This document shows, in pieces, positions 35,380-47,710 of a stretch of DNA of 64,000 nt. Within the stretch, counting starts at the first letter, position 1, and the number at the start of each line of letters is the position of its first letter. The notes under the pieces were generated by a model, which saw only the letters and a list, made by a program, of their open reading frames with translations, did no database searches and was not told the origin of the DNA. The position numbers were made by a program, and so were the translations under genes. Source of the DNA: Camillea tinctor. Taxonomy: Eukaryota; Ascomycota; Sordariomycetes; Xylariales; Xylariaceae. The DNA is taken from contig MU394064.1 in NCBI GenBank assembly GCA_022578605.1, forward strand, positions 558,001 to 622,000, in the 5' to 3' direction.

Positions 35380-35675
35380 GCATAGTGAAATACGGGATAC
35401 ACGCTCACTGAACCCCTTTTCTCCTATGTCGACATCTTCATTAGAAAGAGTATATCAAATGATAACCTTCCTTTCTAAACAATACCAGTTGCATCAGGTC
35501 TACTATGCATTATCCCCCTATTCAGGATCATGTACGGTTATAGTTAGGATTACGTATTGCATAATACATGGTTACAAATAACGTGTAGAATGTGAGCTTC
35601 GTTGTGTTATTGTATTTTTTTTCTGGATTTCTTCTGTATTCTGTCTAGGAAGATTTTCATAATAGTCGTCTACAC

Positions 35676-37567
35676 TTAGAAGACAAATACGAAATCCTCG
35701 TTCTGCAGATCTGTCAAGTTCTCAAAGGCCCGCTCACCAACCACCACCTGTGCGGCCTCCTCGGCTGCAGCAGCGTTCCCTTCAGGCGTCCCGTCCGCTT
35801 TAGCAAGGGCTTGTTTGGCCGCCACTTCTTTAGCTGAATCCAAACTCGTATCGACAACGATTGCAGGTTTACCCATTGCAACTCTCTTCTTAGCATGGCT
35901 CTTGTTTAACAAGCGAAGGTAAATAGTAGTTGCGAAAACAAAGACAATGATAATAATATATAAAGCCAAATTTGATACAAGGCCACGGGTGTAGGAAGGC
36001 GCCTCAGCTTGAGTATAGAGGAGGGGACCGACAACATTGCCAACCGACTGACCAACGAAAAGGATCGCGTTAGTAACTCGTTGTTTGGTAGTCCCAGCAG
36101 TGTTCTGAGAAGACCACGAATAGATCAGGGGTGCTGCGAATAATTAGTGACATGATTTCATAGAGTGTCGGTGCTGAAACATACTTATTCCTGGGTAGAC
36201 AGAAACAAGATAGTATCCAACCAGAAGTGGCGCTTTGTGTGAGGCTTGGTGTGGTAATACCAACAGAACAACACAGCCAACAATAGGTGGGATACATAGA
36301 AGAGCAACAACTGGACCCTTCTTCTTGATTTTCTGAGCCAAGAAAGCCCCGCCAACCGTCGCCACTATTTGGACAGCGCCAAACGGGATATTAAACAAAA
36401 TCGTCGTGAAGCTATCGAAGCCGAAAGTCTTGAGGAGAACCTAATGTTAGGGATGTTCTTCTGCGGTCAGGACGGGAATATAATACACACCTTCACGATC
36501 AACGGTCCAAAAGTAGAGATACCCCCCGATGGTATGCTGATGGAAAACAGCATAGCAAACCAGAACCAAGTTTTGGGGTCTATGAAAGACTCTTTAAATT
36601 GCTCATGGTTCCATTCCCTGTTGACTACACCCATCTGATTCGCTCGCAACCGCTCGATGGCAATGACCTTCTCATCTTCCTTTAGGAACTTGGCTTCCAT
36701 GGGCGAATCTGGCATGAAGGTGACCATGACGAACGAAAAAGCGACAGTAACAACACCAAAGAATAAAAATATGATCTAAATGGTTCTCAGTTAAGAGTAT
36801 CCTTCACAATAGTATGATTCCAACCACATACCTGATAAGAGTGTAGTTTGGGCGAATCAATGTGGCCCAGTCCGTAGCTCATCAAACTACCGAACTGAGA
36901 AGTCTGTCAGTGTCTCTTCTATCTCTAGGGAGTCATAACGCTAAAAGGGAGAGCGTACCATGTTGGTAATGCCATTCATAGCATACCAATAGCTAGTGCG
37001 AACGGTTTGTTCTCTCCTTCGCCACCACATCTGCGTAATAGCAATAAAAGCCGGCGCAACACTAGCCTCGAAGGAACCTAGGAAGAACCTCGCTGTCAAA
37101 AGTCCACCAAAATTGTGTGCTGCGGCCATGCAAGCAAGAGTAATGCCCCAGCATAGTACCATAACAGATGTAAACTTCGCAATCGGTAGCCGAACGAGAA
37201 GCCAGGCCAGGAGCGGCTGCATAACCAACTGAGCCAGATAGACAATACTACCAAGCCAGCTGTACTGGTCGCCCACAAGGTTCGTGTCCTCAATCAGGCC
37301 GAAGACAGAAGCGTAGGCGAGACAGGACTTGTCAAGACCCTGGAGGAAATACACAACGAGCATAATGGGTAGAATCACTACATCGATTTTGTGCAACACT
37401 TTTTGGTCTTCCTCCGGCAGGATGATCACAGCGCGATCTCCCTGCTCTATCTGTCGCAGGAACTCGGCCGCGGCATCTTTGCTTTGGGGCACATCGTTTG
37501 CGCTGGTGGTGCCGGCGAGTTCGATTGCTTCTACATCGGTTTTAGGGGTCGTGATTTCGGTAGCCAT
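35676..37567 (-). CDS. MFS permease, Dal5/allantoate-type anion:cation symporter
   Basis: Five exons (37567-36959, 36894-36832, 36775-36491, 36440-36185, 36133-35676) join in perfect phase to 556 residues, the usual size for this family. The start MATEITTPK opens a cytoplasmic N-terminus, then LHKIDVVILPIMLVVYFLQG begins the first membrane helix and YFLQGLDKSCLAYASVFG is the diagnostic Dal5-type motif. SIVYLAQLVMQPLLAWLLVR, GSFEASVAPAFIAITQMWWR, TFGPLIVK and SWSSQNTAG also fit the family, which imports small organic anions such as allantoate, nicotinate or vitamins with protons across the plasma membrane. The C-terminal tail is Ala-rich and cytoplasmic. It is convergent with the HET gene (about 300 bases between stops) and divergent from the GH31 gene. 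Substrate cannot be told from sequence. Confidence 0.93.
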
Positions 37568-39365
37568 GTCAACAACTAGGCATTAGGGGTCGCTGATGTC
37601 GGTTTCCGTGTCGATATAGATGTCGGTGATAGAAGAGACCTGAATGAAGCTGATAAGGGGGCTGAAGCCATTCTTAACTATCCCCAACCACGCCGTCTCA
37701 CAGACGACCGAGAGCCAAAACCGGGAATAATGTATTCTAGGATCAGAGTCTAGCGCCGGTCACTTGTTACCCCATGGGGACCGTTTGGAGTCGATGCGGG
37801 GACTATATGGGATCACCATGGCCCCATTCAGTTGGGGTATTGGTGAACTTTTCTGGCATGGGGTAACTCCGCCTAGCCCCTGTTCAGTAATGTTCACCTT
37901 GGCGATGCCCTCACGGCACTCATAAGCGGTACCTATGAGGGAAATTACTTTAGCCTACCATTGCACCTCTTATGACCCATGGCCTATGGCCTGAAAGTAT
38001 CTTGGATCCTCAGTTAATATGACGTTTCTGGTTACATCTCACGGAAAACCATAGGCCAGGCCTCAGACCCCTCCCCTTCCTATTACAGGCAAGACCATGG
38101 AAAAGGGGAAAGGTCCATGCCACGTCCCAGGTAATATGAAGGCTCGGCAAGACCCCGACAGACGGGAAACGTCCGAAAAAAAAAGCAACATAATCGCCTA
38201 AGTCTTGTTGATTTCCCCCTCCCTCAATATACGCGTCGTATAAAATAGCGAAAAATGTTCAGGTGCCGAGACATTGTAACATAGGCGGCTGAATCACTCG
38301 AACATCATAGAGAGAACTATATAAGCTCTAGAACTCATCCATGTATTAAAATATAGGTACGCATAGAAGTTCTCTAGGCAAATTTTATAGGCGACTCTCT
38401 AGCTCGAAAAAGGGGGAGATGAATTGCAGTCTCGGTCTGCCATGAGGAGTTGTTGTTATAAGACAAGTCTACCAAGGAGTTGAGATGAACTCGAAACCGA
38501 GACCGGATGCCCTTTTCCTCGGGTAACTGCTAACAAAGTGTTTACGCATATATGGCAATTTCCGTACTCCTGGATGGATATGCTCCACTAGCCCTCAGGA
38601 TTTCAGGATATTGTTGGTCATGAGGTCGTCACAGTCAGGACAGGCTTACGTCCTTCACCTGCGCAACTATTCCCGGTTTGACCTGAGTCGGGATTTCCTC
38701 CGACGAGGTCCGAAACCTGGGCTCCGAGCCAGGTCAGGTGCCGGTGGCCGCATCTGGATTACAGCTCGTTGCCCAACCAGAGCCCGTACCAAAGATCTCG
38801 ATGGATTTAATTAGCATCAATCCGGTCAACAATTAGTCAATATCTCCGGCTCTGTATTCCCCTCTCCATGTAGGCCTTCTAGAATCTCCACGTGCACTAC
38901 TCCATGGGGTACGATTCTCCTACATATGATGCCGTAGGCATTCCTTATTTCGGGCGCTAGATGGGGATCAGGGCCATTGGTTGAAGAGGCCCCCCGCGGG
39001 ATGGCCTCGTCCCCGCTCGAGTCATCTCCACAGTAGACCCCAAATCAACCAGTTGAATCCCCTCACGATACTATCTATCTCCTGTTTTTAATGCTCTTCG
39101 GCCTATTGGTGTCCGATCACGTAACGATAGCCCTCCTTTGCCGAGCCGAAAGCGGTGCTCCTCACATGTCGTGACGACTTCTAGTTCTATAAGCATAGCT
39201 CACCATGTCAAGGAATAGATTTTGACTTTGGTTATGGTACGCCTCTCGTTTTAGCCAAACTTATATAAAAAGTAAATTGAATCGCTGAGAGCAGGTTGGC
39301 TCCAAGCTTTTGTCCATCTCGCTATTGATCCCTTTTGGCATCGTTTGTGAAGAGTAATAGTTACA
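37568..39365. promoter_or_regulatory. divergent intergenic region between MFS permease and GH31 gene
   Basis: These 1.8 kb drive two divergent genes and hold no supportable coding sequence. They contain the palindrome CCCCATGGGG near 37771, an inverted GGTGAAC/GTTCACC pair (37842 and 37892), and several G/C-rich CCCCAT and TGGGGT boxes that could be Cre1/CreA-type sites. Regulatory meaning is inferred. Confidence 0.45.
39261..39270 (+). promoter_or_regulatory. TATA-like box of the GH31 gene
   Basis: TATATAAAAA lies about 100 bases before the GH31 ATG, the expected position for a fungal TATA element. Confidence 0.5.
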
Positions 39366-42039
39366 ATGTTGCACCAACGTGAGCGTGTGCCTCAGCTTTA
39401 CGCGCTCGACGAGGCGCGTAACGGGCTCGCTGAAGCGAAGGCCTCGGCTTCCATTTCTCTCGTTTCTAAGGACGACGTCCTCTCAGAGCCTGCCAGTTTT
39501 CAGTTTGAAGCCGTCAGCCCCAATGTCTTCCGTACCACCTTCTCGACAAAGCAACATCCTGTCCCCCTATATCCAAGTGCCAAGCGCCCTACGCCCAACT
39601 TTGGAAGCGCGAAACCTGAAGTCACCACTGCGGGTTCTACACACACCGTCAAGATCGGGCCAGTCAAGGCCGTGGTAGACTGGACGGAAGCGCCTATTGT
39701 TTCGCTGTTCCTCGATGGAGTGGAAAAACCTCTTCACAAGGACCTTGCGTGGCGATCGTACGCTGTCGACGACACTGGGGTATCCCACTATAGCATTTAC
39801 AAGCAGGACACGCTCCATGTTGGCCTCGGCGAGAAGGCCGGTTCCATGGATCTGAGTAACCGCGGTTTTCTCATCTCTGCGAGCGACACTTTCGGATACG
39901 ATGCGTACCGCACAGATCCTCTCTACAAGCACATTCCCCTCCTGATCAATGCTTCGCCAGAGGGCGTTGTCGCCATATTCTCCACATCACATAACCGCGC
40001 CACCTGGGCTGTTGGTTCTGAGCTCGACGGTATGTGGGGTCATTACAAGGTGTACAGGCAGGCGCACGGTGGACTCGAGGAGTACCTGATCATTGGAAAG
40101 ACGGTTGCGGATGTTGTGCGTTCATATGCCGAACTCGTCGGCTTCCCGCTACGACCACCGCGGTACATGATGGGATACATCGGTGGAGGGATGAAGTACA
40201 GCATGGAGGACGAGCCTCAGGCGGTGCACTCCCTCTTGGGTTTCCTCAAGAAGGCCAAGGAGCAGGGCATGCCGTGTTCTGCGTTCCAGATGAGCTCCGG
40301 ATACACTGTATCCGAGAAGCCACCGAAAACGCGGAACGTGTTTACCTGGAATTACCATCGGTTCCCGGACCCCCGCGGGTTCACCAAAGAGGCACACGCA
40401 CTCGGCGTTCGGTTGCTTGCTAACGTTAAGCCGTATATATTAGCAAGCCATCCCAACTATAAAGAGCTGGTGGAGTCGGGAGCTTTCTTCAAGGACCCGG
40501 TCACCAAGAAGACCGCAGTTGCAAGACTTTGGAGTGCCGGAGGTGGTGAAAGCGGAGAAGGCAGTCATCTTGACTTCACCGCAAAGGCAGGATTCAACTT
40601 CTGGTACAATGGCGTTAAGACCCTGAAGGAATTCGGCATTGACGCCATGTGGAACGACAACAACGAGTACAATATCCCCAACGACGACTGGCAGTGTGCT
40701 CTAGAAACCATCCCAGTCCCTGAGGGCGAGACCCGGAAGGATGTTGGCCTATGGGGACGGGCCCTACATACTGAGCTCAACGGCAAAAGCTCATACGATG
40801 CGACTGTGGAGGTTGAGCCCAATGTGCGTCCATTTATCCTGACGCGAAGTGCGACGGCAGGGACTATGAGATATGCTGCTAGCTCTTGGAGTGGCGATAA
40901 CGTGACAAGCTGGGAGGGGATGAAAGGCGCAAACGCTCTCGCTTTGAACGCGGGCTTCTCTAATATTTCGGTAAGCAGTTTTAGCACATCTTGCGGACAG
41001 TATCCCAGTTGAACTAACATCTCTCTAGTGTTACGGTCACGATATTGGTGGCTTCGAGGGCCCCCAGCCGACTGCTGAGCACCTCGTAAGATGGATTCAG
41101 TTAGGAGTTCACTCTCCGCGCTTCACTATCAACTGCTACAAGACGAATCCGGATGACAATCTCATTGGAGACGTGATCGAGCCATGGCAGTACCCTTCTG
41201 CTTCTCCTATCATCAGGAAGACGATTGAGCGGAGATACCAGCTCGTCCCTTACACCTATGCTCAGCTCCTGCGGTCGCATTTCGATGCGACACCGGCGCA
41301 GCGATGGACAGGTTGGGGTTACGAGTCTGACCCCGTTGTCTGGAGCCATGAGATTACCAGGAGTGACACCCAGTTCTGGTTTGGCGACGCACTGCTAATC
41401 GCTGGTGTGTACGAACCGGGAGTGACAAGTGCCCGGGTCTACCTACCACACAAGGAGGGCGACCTTGGGTTCCTGAACGTATCAGCGCCATACCAGTACC
41501 TCGAGTCTGGCAAATGGCACGACATCTTGTCTACGTGGCACGATTCTATCCCGGTTCTTGCTCGTATTGGATCCGCGATCCCCATTGGAAAGTCTGAGCC
41601 AACAACGACTTTCGCCGAAGATGACCCTGAGTTCCCTAATCTGGCAAAGGATGACTACCGCGGTATCGAGATCTACCCACCACCTACGACGCATAACCCA
41701 GGTCTAACCGCCGAGACCAAGATCGCATCAGGGATAAAACAGTTCGAGAATAAGTGGCTAGAGGACGACGGACAGAGTCCAGAGGATAAGGCCGACCTAA
41801 TTGAGGCCACTGTCGTTTACACAGTCTCGGAGAGTGACATACAGGTCAAGGTGAGTGTTGAGAAGCAGGGCAGCTTTGAGCCCCTATGGGTCAAGAAGGG
41901 GGTCAGCATCATTCTTCCAGTTTGGGAGGAGCGTACAGTCAAAGCAGCCGATGGTCAAGGCAAGGTTGAGGATGCTGGACGGGATGATAAGGGCAGACGT
42001 ATTTGGAAGCTAGATGTGGTAGTATCTGCAAAGAAATGA
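39366..42039 (+). CDS. glycoside hydrolase family 31 alpha-glycosidase
   Basis: Two exons, 39366-40970 and 41029-42039, split by a 58-nt intron (GTAAGC donor, CTAAC branch, CTAG acceptor), encode 871 residues. Family GH31 retains alpha-glucosidases, alpha-xylosidases and related enzymes. The nucleophile Asp431 lies in DAMWNDNNEYN, and the acid/base Asp511 in SWSGDNVTSWEG; CYGHDIGGFEGPQPTAEHL spans the intron. The N-terminal part (to about 250) is the mutarotase-like beta-sandwich, and LGVHSPRFTINC and DDNLIGDVIEPWQYP are conserved late motifs. There is no signal peptide, so it is probably intracellular, acting on imported or stored oligosaccharides; a missed upstream secretion exon is possible. 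Specificity between glucose, xylose and sulfoquinovose substrates is not resolved. Confidence 0.93.
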
Positions 42040-43461
42040 AAATGAGCACGACATTCAGGTAGGTAGGTATGCATACATATTCGGCTTAACTCTCTGGGTA
42101 AGGGACTGTAAAAAAAAATCTAGAGTAAAAACCCAGAACTATCAATCTCAATAACACAATATATCTCAACGATGGAAATACTACTATATAGGTTACATCT
42201 TTCGTATACACTCATGTTCATGTCAGCCTTACATCCCCCACGACTCAAAACAAGCTTTTTGACTCCCAGTAATAAACGTGGTGCATAGAGGTCTGAGCAG
42301 CGATCAACATGATCCAACTGCGCTGCTCCATGGAGAAAAGGGAAAGTGAAAAAAAAGATAGATAGGAAAATCCCGACCCCGTCTATTGACCGGTTGAAAT
42401 TGTACAACGACCCCCACAAGGCTATGTATGTAGGTTGTATGTAGGTTATGTATGTATTTCTCACTTACCAAGTCTTCATATACATGGCTCGTATAAATGT
42501 GATTAGTTCATGCACCGTCACACAGTAGAGTATTGACAAGACAAATATTTTGCTAGGCATGGCATGATTTTTTTCTCAATTACTCTGGCACGATTTTCCT
42601 TGCCTGTCCTGCTTTGGAGGAGGGGGGAGGTTGATGGGGGAAATTGGGAAATTTGCCCGTATTCATAGCAGTGAAGTAATAAATAGGTTGCATACTATAA
42701 ATAGGTAAACAACAAACTTGAAAGGTCCCCGTTATGCTAATTTATTCACTATCTTACGCGTCGTGAGATATGAAATTAGCATTCATTAAAACCTCCAGGT
42801 CATCTGACAACTTTTTCTTGGTCTTCGCTTATTTACATCTTGATACTAACTTCAGTCAATTGGGTAATAAAATAAAGGCACTATCGATTTAGTAGGCACG
42901 TTTTGAATTATCGCTTAACGCTCCTGGGCTTCTAGGCTCCGGGGCACGGAGGAGGGAGCCGACGGGGGAGCTTTGTTACGGAACGGGACCCAGCTACTTT
43001 GTATGTAACAATAATAGTGTATATACGGGGGAAGAGGAGGAGGCAGTGTTCATAAACCTGTTTTCAGGTACCAGACAAGAACGACCGAACTCAGTCGATA
43101 GTGTTGTAGACTTTAGAATGAAATGAGACTTAACTTTCGAGCCCCCTTTGTATCAAATTTGGTTGCAATCCACTTAAATTTATCACAACGCAACAGTACT
43201 AGGTATGTTAGGTTAGATTTATATTTTTACTTACAATAGAGTAACGGGAACCCCACAGAACGGGACTGAAAAGTCTTTTACTATTCACAGCGCGAAACAT
43301 GTCACAAAAAAAGAAGCACAATAGATTAACTACCAGATGTTAAAGTCTAGTTTAGAAGAATCCGAAGTTGAGTTGTTTTTTTCTTCTCTTTCTATTCGGC
43401 CTATTAGATATGATACATTGAACAATTAGTGGCGTTTTTACCCCTCAGATGGCTGCCCAAG

Positions 43462-43496
43462 ATGATCGTCAAACTTGCTTCGTGTATGACGATCAT
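43462..43496. repeat. inverted repeat ATGATCGTCA / TGACGATCAT
   Basis: Ten-base perfect arms are separated by 15 bases. It stands alone in non-coding DNA; it could be an operator, a transcript hairpin or chance. Confidence 0.8.
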
Positions 43497-46243
43497 TGTT
43501 GACAACTGAACATTTTTAGTCCAATGGAAAGAGTATACAAGCCCGTACTCATATATTATAGTAATAGCCAAGTATGTATTCGGTTACAAGTTTTCGGCAA
43601 TGGTTATCCGGCTTCTCGCTAGTATGTAGTATCTCTCTCCCTTGACACAACTCCTCTCTTGACCTACATAACCTATAGCTCTGTATACGATGTTGCTATC
43701 ACCAAATCACTGAAGTTTTTCGCCTCAATCTTGGCCGGGCTGACTGGGGTCAGTGTTGGAGTAACTGGCCGAAATAGTATACATGCAGAGGAATTGGGAT
43801 TGGGCAAGCTTAAACGACTCGATGATCGGAGACATGAGAGAATGAACAACGAATAAACCACTGCACCGGGATCGTTGTCCTACGTAGTTCAAGACGCCCT
43901 CTTCAATAGCCTTTTCTAGTCATATCAGCAGACTACTGAAGGCTGCTTAGCGAAAGAAGGATGCGGATCTAAAAAATCAGCATATGCAAGTCATACAAGA
44001 ACACTCTAATCCTCCTGCTGTGATTTGTCAAAGTAGGGTCAGCCATGGTAGGAAGTCTGATCGTATGTGCAACGAAAAAAGAAAAGCACTTGGTTGGAGC
44101 AGGTCAACACTTTTCACGATGCCAAAAAGTGTTGTGAACCCTCCACATGACTCCATTTTCCATGACGTACATGAGACTTACATGCCCACCTCTCACCGCT
44201 GGACTGGACTAGACTGTGGTCGAGAGAGTTGACTATACACACCTCGGACGGTTTTCGATGCAGTGTGAGGACGGACCGGGAATTGACAGGGAATGTCCCG
44301 ATTCATAGCATGAATCAGGACCCATCCTGAGATCTCAAACCAGCACTTGAATCCTGATGTGAAGACCGAATTTGCCCTATCTGCACACAGGCCGGGTTCT
44401 TAATATAGCGCAACTCACCTTTTTTGGAAATGCCCCCCTTTGCGTGTAAGTCCCTAGGTCCCTATTCCATGATGCGGGGAGAAGACCTTAATCGAGGCAA
44501 CGTTCCCCTTTTCTTCTACTTTTGTAACCAGACCACGAAACAGCTGCTAGGCGGCCACTATTAGAAACTGTCAAGTTTCAAGGGATCAGACGATCTAGGA
44601 AATTCACCGAACTCCGATATCAGGGGGCGCTGAAAAGGAGGCTTCGTTAAGCTGACTGCATGCTTTTTTTTTCTTCTTTTTCTTCTCCTCGCATATTGAT
44701 ACCGTGAAATTTTCTCCTCGTATTATGTGGGTGGTTTTCATAGTCGAAAGTTTCGAGTTGAAGAGAAAGAGAAAAAAAGAAAGATGTCAAGTGTAAGTTG
44801 TATCACATCGATTATTATACATAACAAGGTTCCCCATACCTAGGATTGACCGTCTGTCTGTCTTGATTCTTCATAATTCTGCGATGAGGTTTTATGGCTC
44901 TCGGTTGTAACCTTGTAATAGGAAAAAAGTGAGTGCATCCGTCGATGCAAGATTGTAGAATCGGTGTAAGCCTGCGCGAAATATGCAATTGACTCCCAAG
45001 GAGTATTATACCACAAAGGAAATCGGATAACTCGGGACTAAAGAGAAGAGGGAAACGCGTAGCTAAGTTATTATTACAGAGGTCAGCCAGATAAGTAGCG
45101 TAGGTTGCTGCCAGCGAGATTCTGTTGTTTTATGTCAGCGTAGCATCGTGGTCGATAAGGTAGGTCGATGGGAAATGGATCAAAGATTCGAATATGGTCA
45201 TGATCTACAACAATAGAAAAGAACAGATGAAAAAAAAAAAAAGGGTAACGACTTATTTTCTTTTCTGGTCCATTTCTTCTTAATATGTATCAACTATCGA
45301 CCGCCCTAACGCCCCTCAAGTGATAATTCAGTAGAATTAATAAGACACTAGACTGAATGTAAGTAGACCTACCAGTCCTGAAAGGGTAGGGAATTAAAGG
45401 ACCAAAGCTGACATGGCAATTCTGCAGCCCACGATGTGACGGCCTATCCTAGAACGCCAGCATTTCGTATTTGAGATACCCTTTCATTGCACTACAGCAA
45501 GCCAGTTGTTGCATGTCCACAGGCGAGGATTGCTGCTAACAGTTCTAGAACTGCCAATGCCTCCTGTGATTGGAGAGGACCAGGGTCCTTTCTGTGAGGC
45601 CTTGCATATTGATGGAGGCTAGTCAGGGTCCCCCAGCTAGTACTCGGCGTTGAGTCTTATTACATACATCTGCTTTATTCTGAGCCCTTCTCAGCCATCG
45701 GTCTCTCCCGGAGAAGCAAGTCTACGAACAAGACGTTCTGCATTTTCCATAAACAAGCACTGATCCAGATGCATGGCAGATGCCCCCCCAAAGGGCCCGT
45801 CAGTGTTGGTTAGACTTGCAGACTGCATGTCTTGTCTTACCTGGCTGTCTCTACCGGCTGGACATAGCACCCGAGGCTACGGTAAAGTTGATGTGATGCA
45901 GGGGTCGAGGAGAAAAGCAGGCAAGGGTCAAGCGGAAAGTAGCCCAAGCTTAGCTAGTGGAGACATCACAAAACTGACGATATTCCAGATCGGGAAGGGG
46001 ATCGTACCCCTGAGTTGCGAGTCAGCGTTGTCTCGTATACTAAGAAAAATCCCACTCCACAACGGCTCGCCAGAGGGTTGCATGAGATTAGTCTACTTGG
46101 CTCAGCCTCGATAGCTTGAAAACATGGGTGAGAATCTATCTGTTAAATATTAGGCGTGTTCGCCGTTCGGGATTCTGACATGATTCCCTTTTCCTCCTTA
46201 GCGATCTTTTATCGTCTGCCACTCGTTTATCACTACAACTGTA

Positions 46244-46250
46244 TATAAAT
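46244..46250 (+). promoter_or_regulatory. TATA-like box of the tyrosinase gene
   Basis: TATAAAT sits about 35-41 bases before the tyrosinase ATG, implying a very short leader if it is used. Confidence 0.4.
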
Positions 46251-46284
46251 ATAGTTGTACATATACATATCGAAATCGATCATC

Positions 46285-47710
46285 ATGAAAGTCTCCGCCG
46301 CCGCCCTGTTTGTATCTACGGCCTCGGCCGGTCTTCTTCGGAGAGGCCAAGCCGGGCTTCCGCTAGAACACTTTGGCAAGGTCCCCTCCGTGTCGCCGGA
46401 GGAGGCCAAGAATAGCCTGGATACGGTTAAGACCACCATAGGAGCCCGTTCCGAGGGTCTCTCCCTCGACTTTTTCCCCGGTGTACACCACGTCACGCTC
46501 GAAGAAGCCATTCAAAAGATCGACTTGGGTGGAAACAATTTCTCAACGCTCCCCATCTCAGGAATAGTTGACAAGCTAGTGACTACCGTCGAGCAGCAGC
46601 TAGAGGATGCGCTTGGTATCGATCTAGATCTGCAGGAGGTCCATGTCAAGCTCGAGGCCAGAGATGATGGCGACTGTGCCAACCCTAACATTCGCTTCGA
46701 ATGGGACGACTACTCCGCCTCCGACAAGGATGCTTTCGTCTCAGCTATCCAGTGCTTGGTGCAGAGCCCAGCCTCTGGAAGATTCAGCCCTTCCCGCAAC
46801 CGATACGAAGACTTTGTCCGACTTCACCAGACATACGCACCCAACATCCACAGCAAGAGCACTACGCAGCAGACGCACAAGTTCCTTCTGTGGCACCGCT
46901 ACTTCGTGTGGGCTTTCGAACAGGTCCTGCGCGACGAGTGCGGCTTCAACCGAGCTTTCCCGTGGTGGGATGAGAAGAAGTGGGCGGGTCAATTCTCCCG
47001 GTCTACCCTTTTCACCTCCCAGTACTTCGGCTCTCTTCCCGGAGCTACCAACAACGCTGCCACCTGTATCAACGATGGCGTAAGTTTTTTATCTCCTTCT
47101 GTCTCCCAATTAACTCATACCCAAGAGGATTCTCGGCGAAATGAAGAAGAAAGGGGTTACTAACCAAGTTCTATAGAAATTCGGTGGAATGAGCCTCAGT
47201 CTCGGCCCTGGCTATGCCACTGACAACCCCCATTGTCTCCAGCGCGCTGTTAACGAAGGCACTACTGCCCAGACTGGCGTTGACTCGTGGAACACCTGCT
47301 TTTCGCGTACCACTTACCCCGACTTCCACAGTTGCGTCGAGTTCACGTAAGCTAAGATTCCTTGTCCTGCCCCCTTTTTACTCCCTGCTAACCCGTGTCA
47401 CGACAGCTTCCACGCTCAGGGCCACAACGGTGTGGGCGGTATCATGGCTGACGCCGTTGGATCCGTCGGCGACCCAGCCTTCTTCATGCACCACCTGTTT
47501 GTCGACTACGCCTTCCGCAAGTGGCAGATCGAGGACATCTCGCGCCGGACCACCATCAGCGGTTGCGCTGACAACGTCAACTGCTCGCCGCTGACCCTCG
47601 ACACCGTGGTCTACATGGGCCAGATCTGCGGCGCCAAGTGCCCCGATCTCAAGGTCCGTGACATCCTCAGCACGCTGAAGGGTCACTTCTGCTACAGATA
47701 CAACTACTAG
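46285..47710 (+). CDS. secreted tyrosinase / type-3 copper oxidase
   Basis: Exons 46285-47079, 47177-47346 and 47407-47710 encode 422 residues, a short fungal tyrosinase without the long C-terminal cap. MKVSAAALFVSTASAGLL is a signal peptide followed by an Arg-Arg site typical of Kex2 processing. A propeptide-like region runs to about 130. Copper site A is around His181 (VRLHQTYAPNIH) and HKFLLWHRYFVWAFE. Copper site B has FHAQGHNGVGG (His324, His328) and DPAFFMHHLFVDYAF (His350, His351). The enzyme would oxidise phenols or catechols to quinones, in melanin or secondary metabolism. The residue after the second-site Asp is Tyr where Arg is usual, so activity may differ from classic tyrosinases. 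A TATA box lies close upstream. No pigment cluster is visible around it. Confidence 0.92.

Larger units (their letters stand above)
42040..46284. other. gene-poor intergenic region, 4.2 kb
   Basis: I find no supportable gene here. Several open frames (for example near 43659, 43984 and 45773) lack domains, splice partners and coding-like composition. A hairpin lies at 43462-43496. The final 100 bases form the tyrosinase promoter. Confidence 0.55.

Noticed and set aside
45773..46114. 113-codon open frame upstream of the tyrosinase
   Set aside because: No domain, no splice continuation and composition unlike neighbouring coding DNA.
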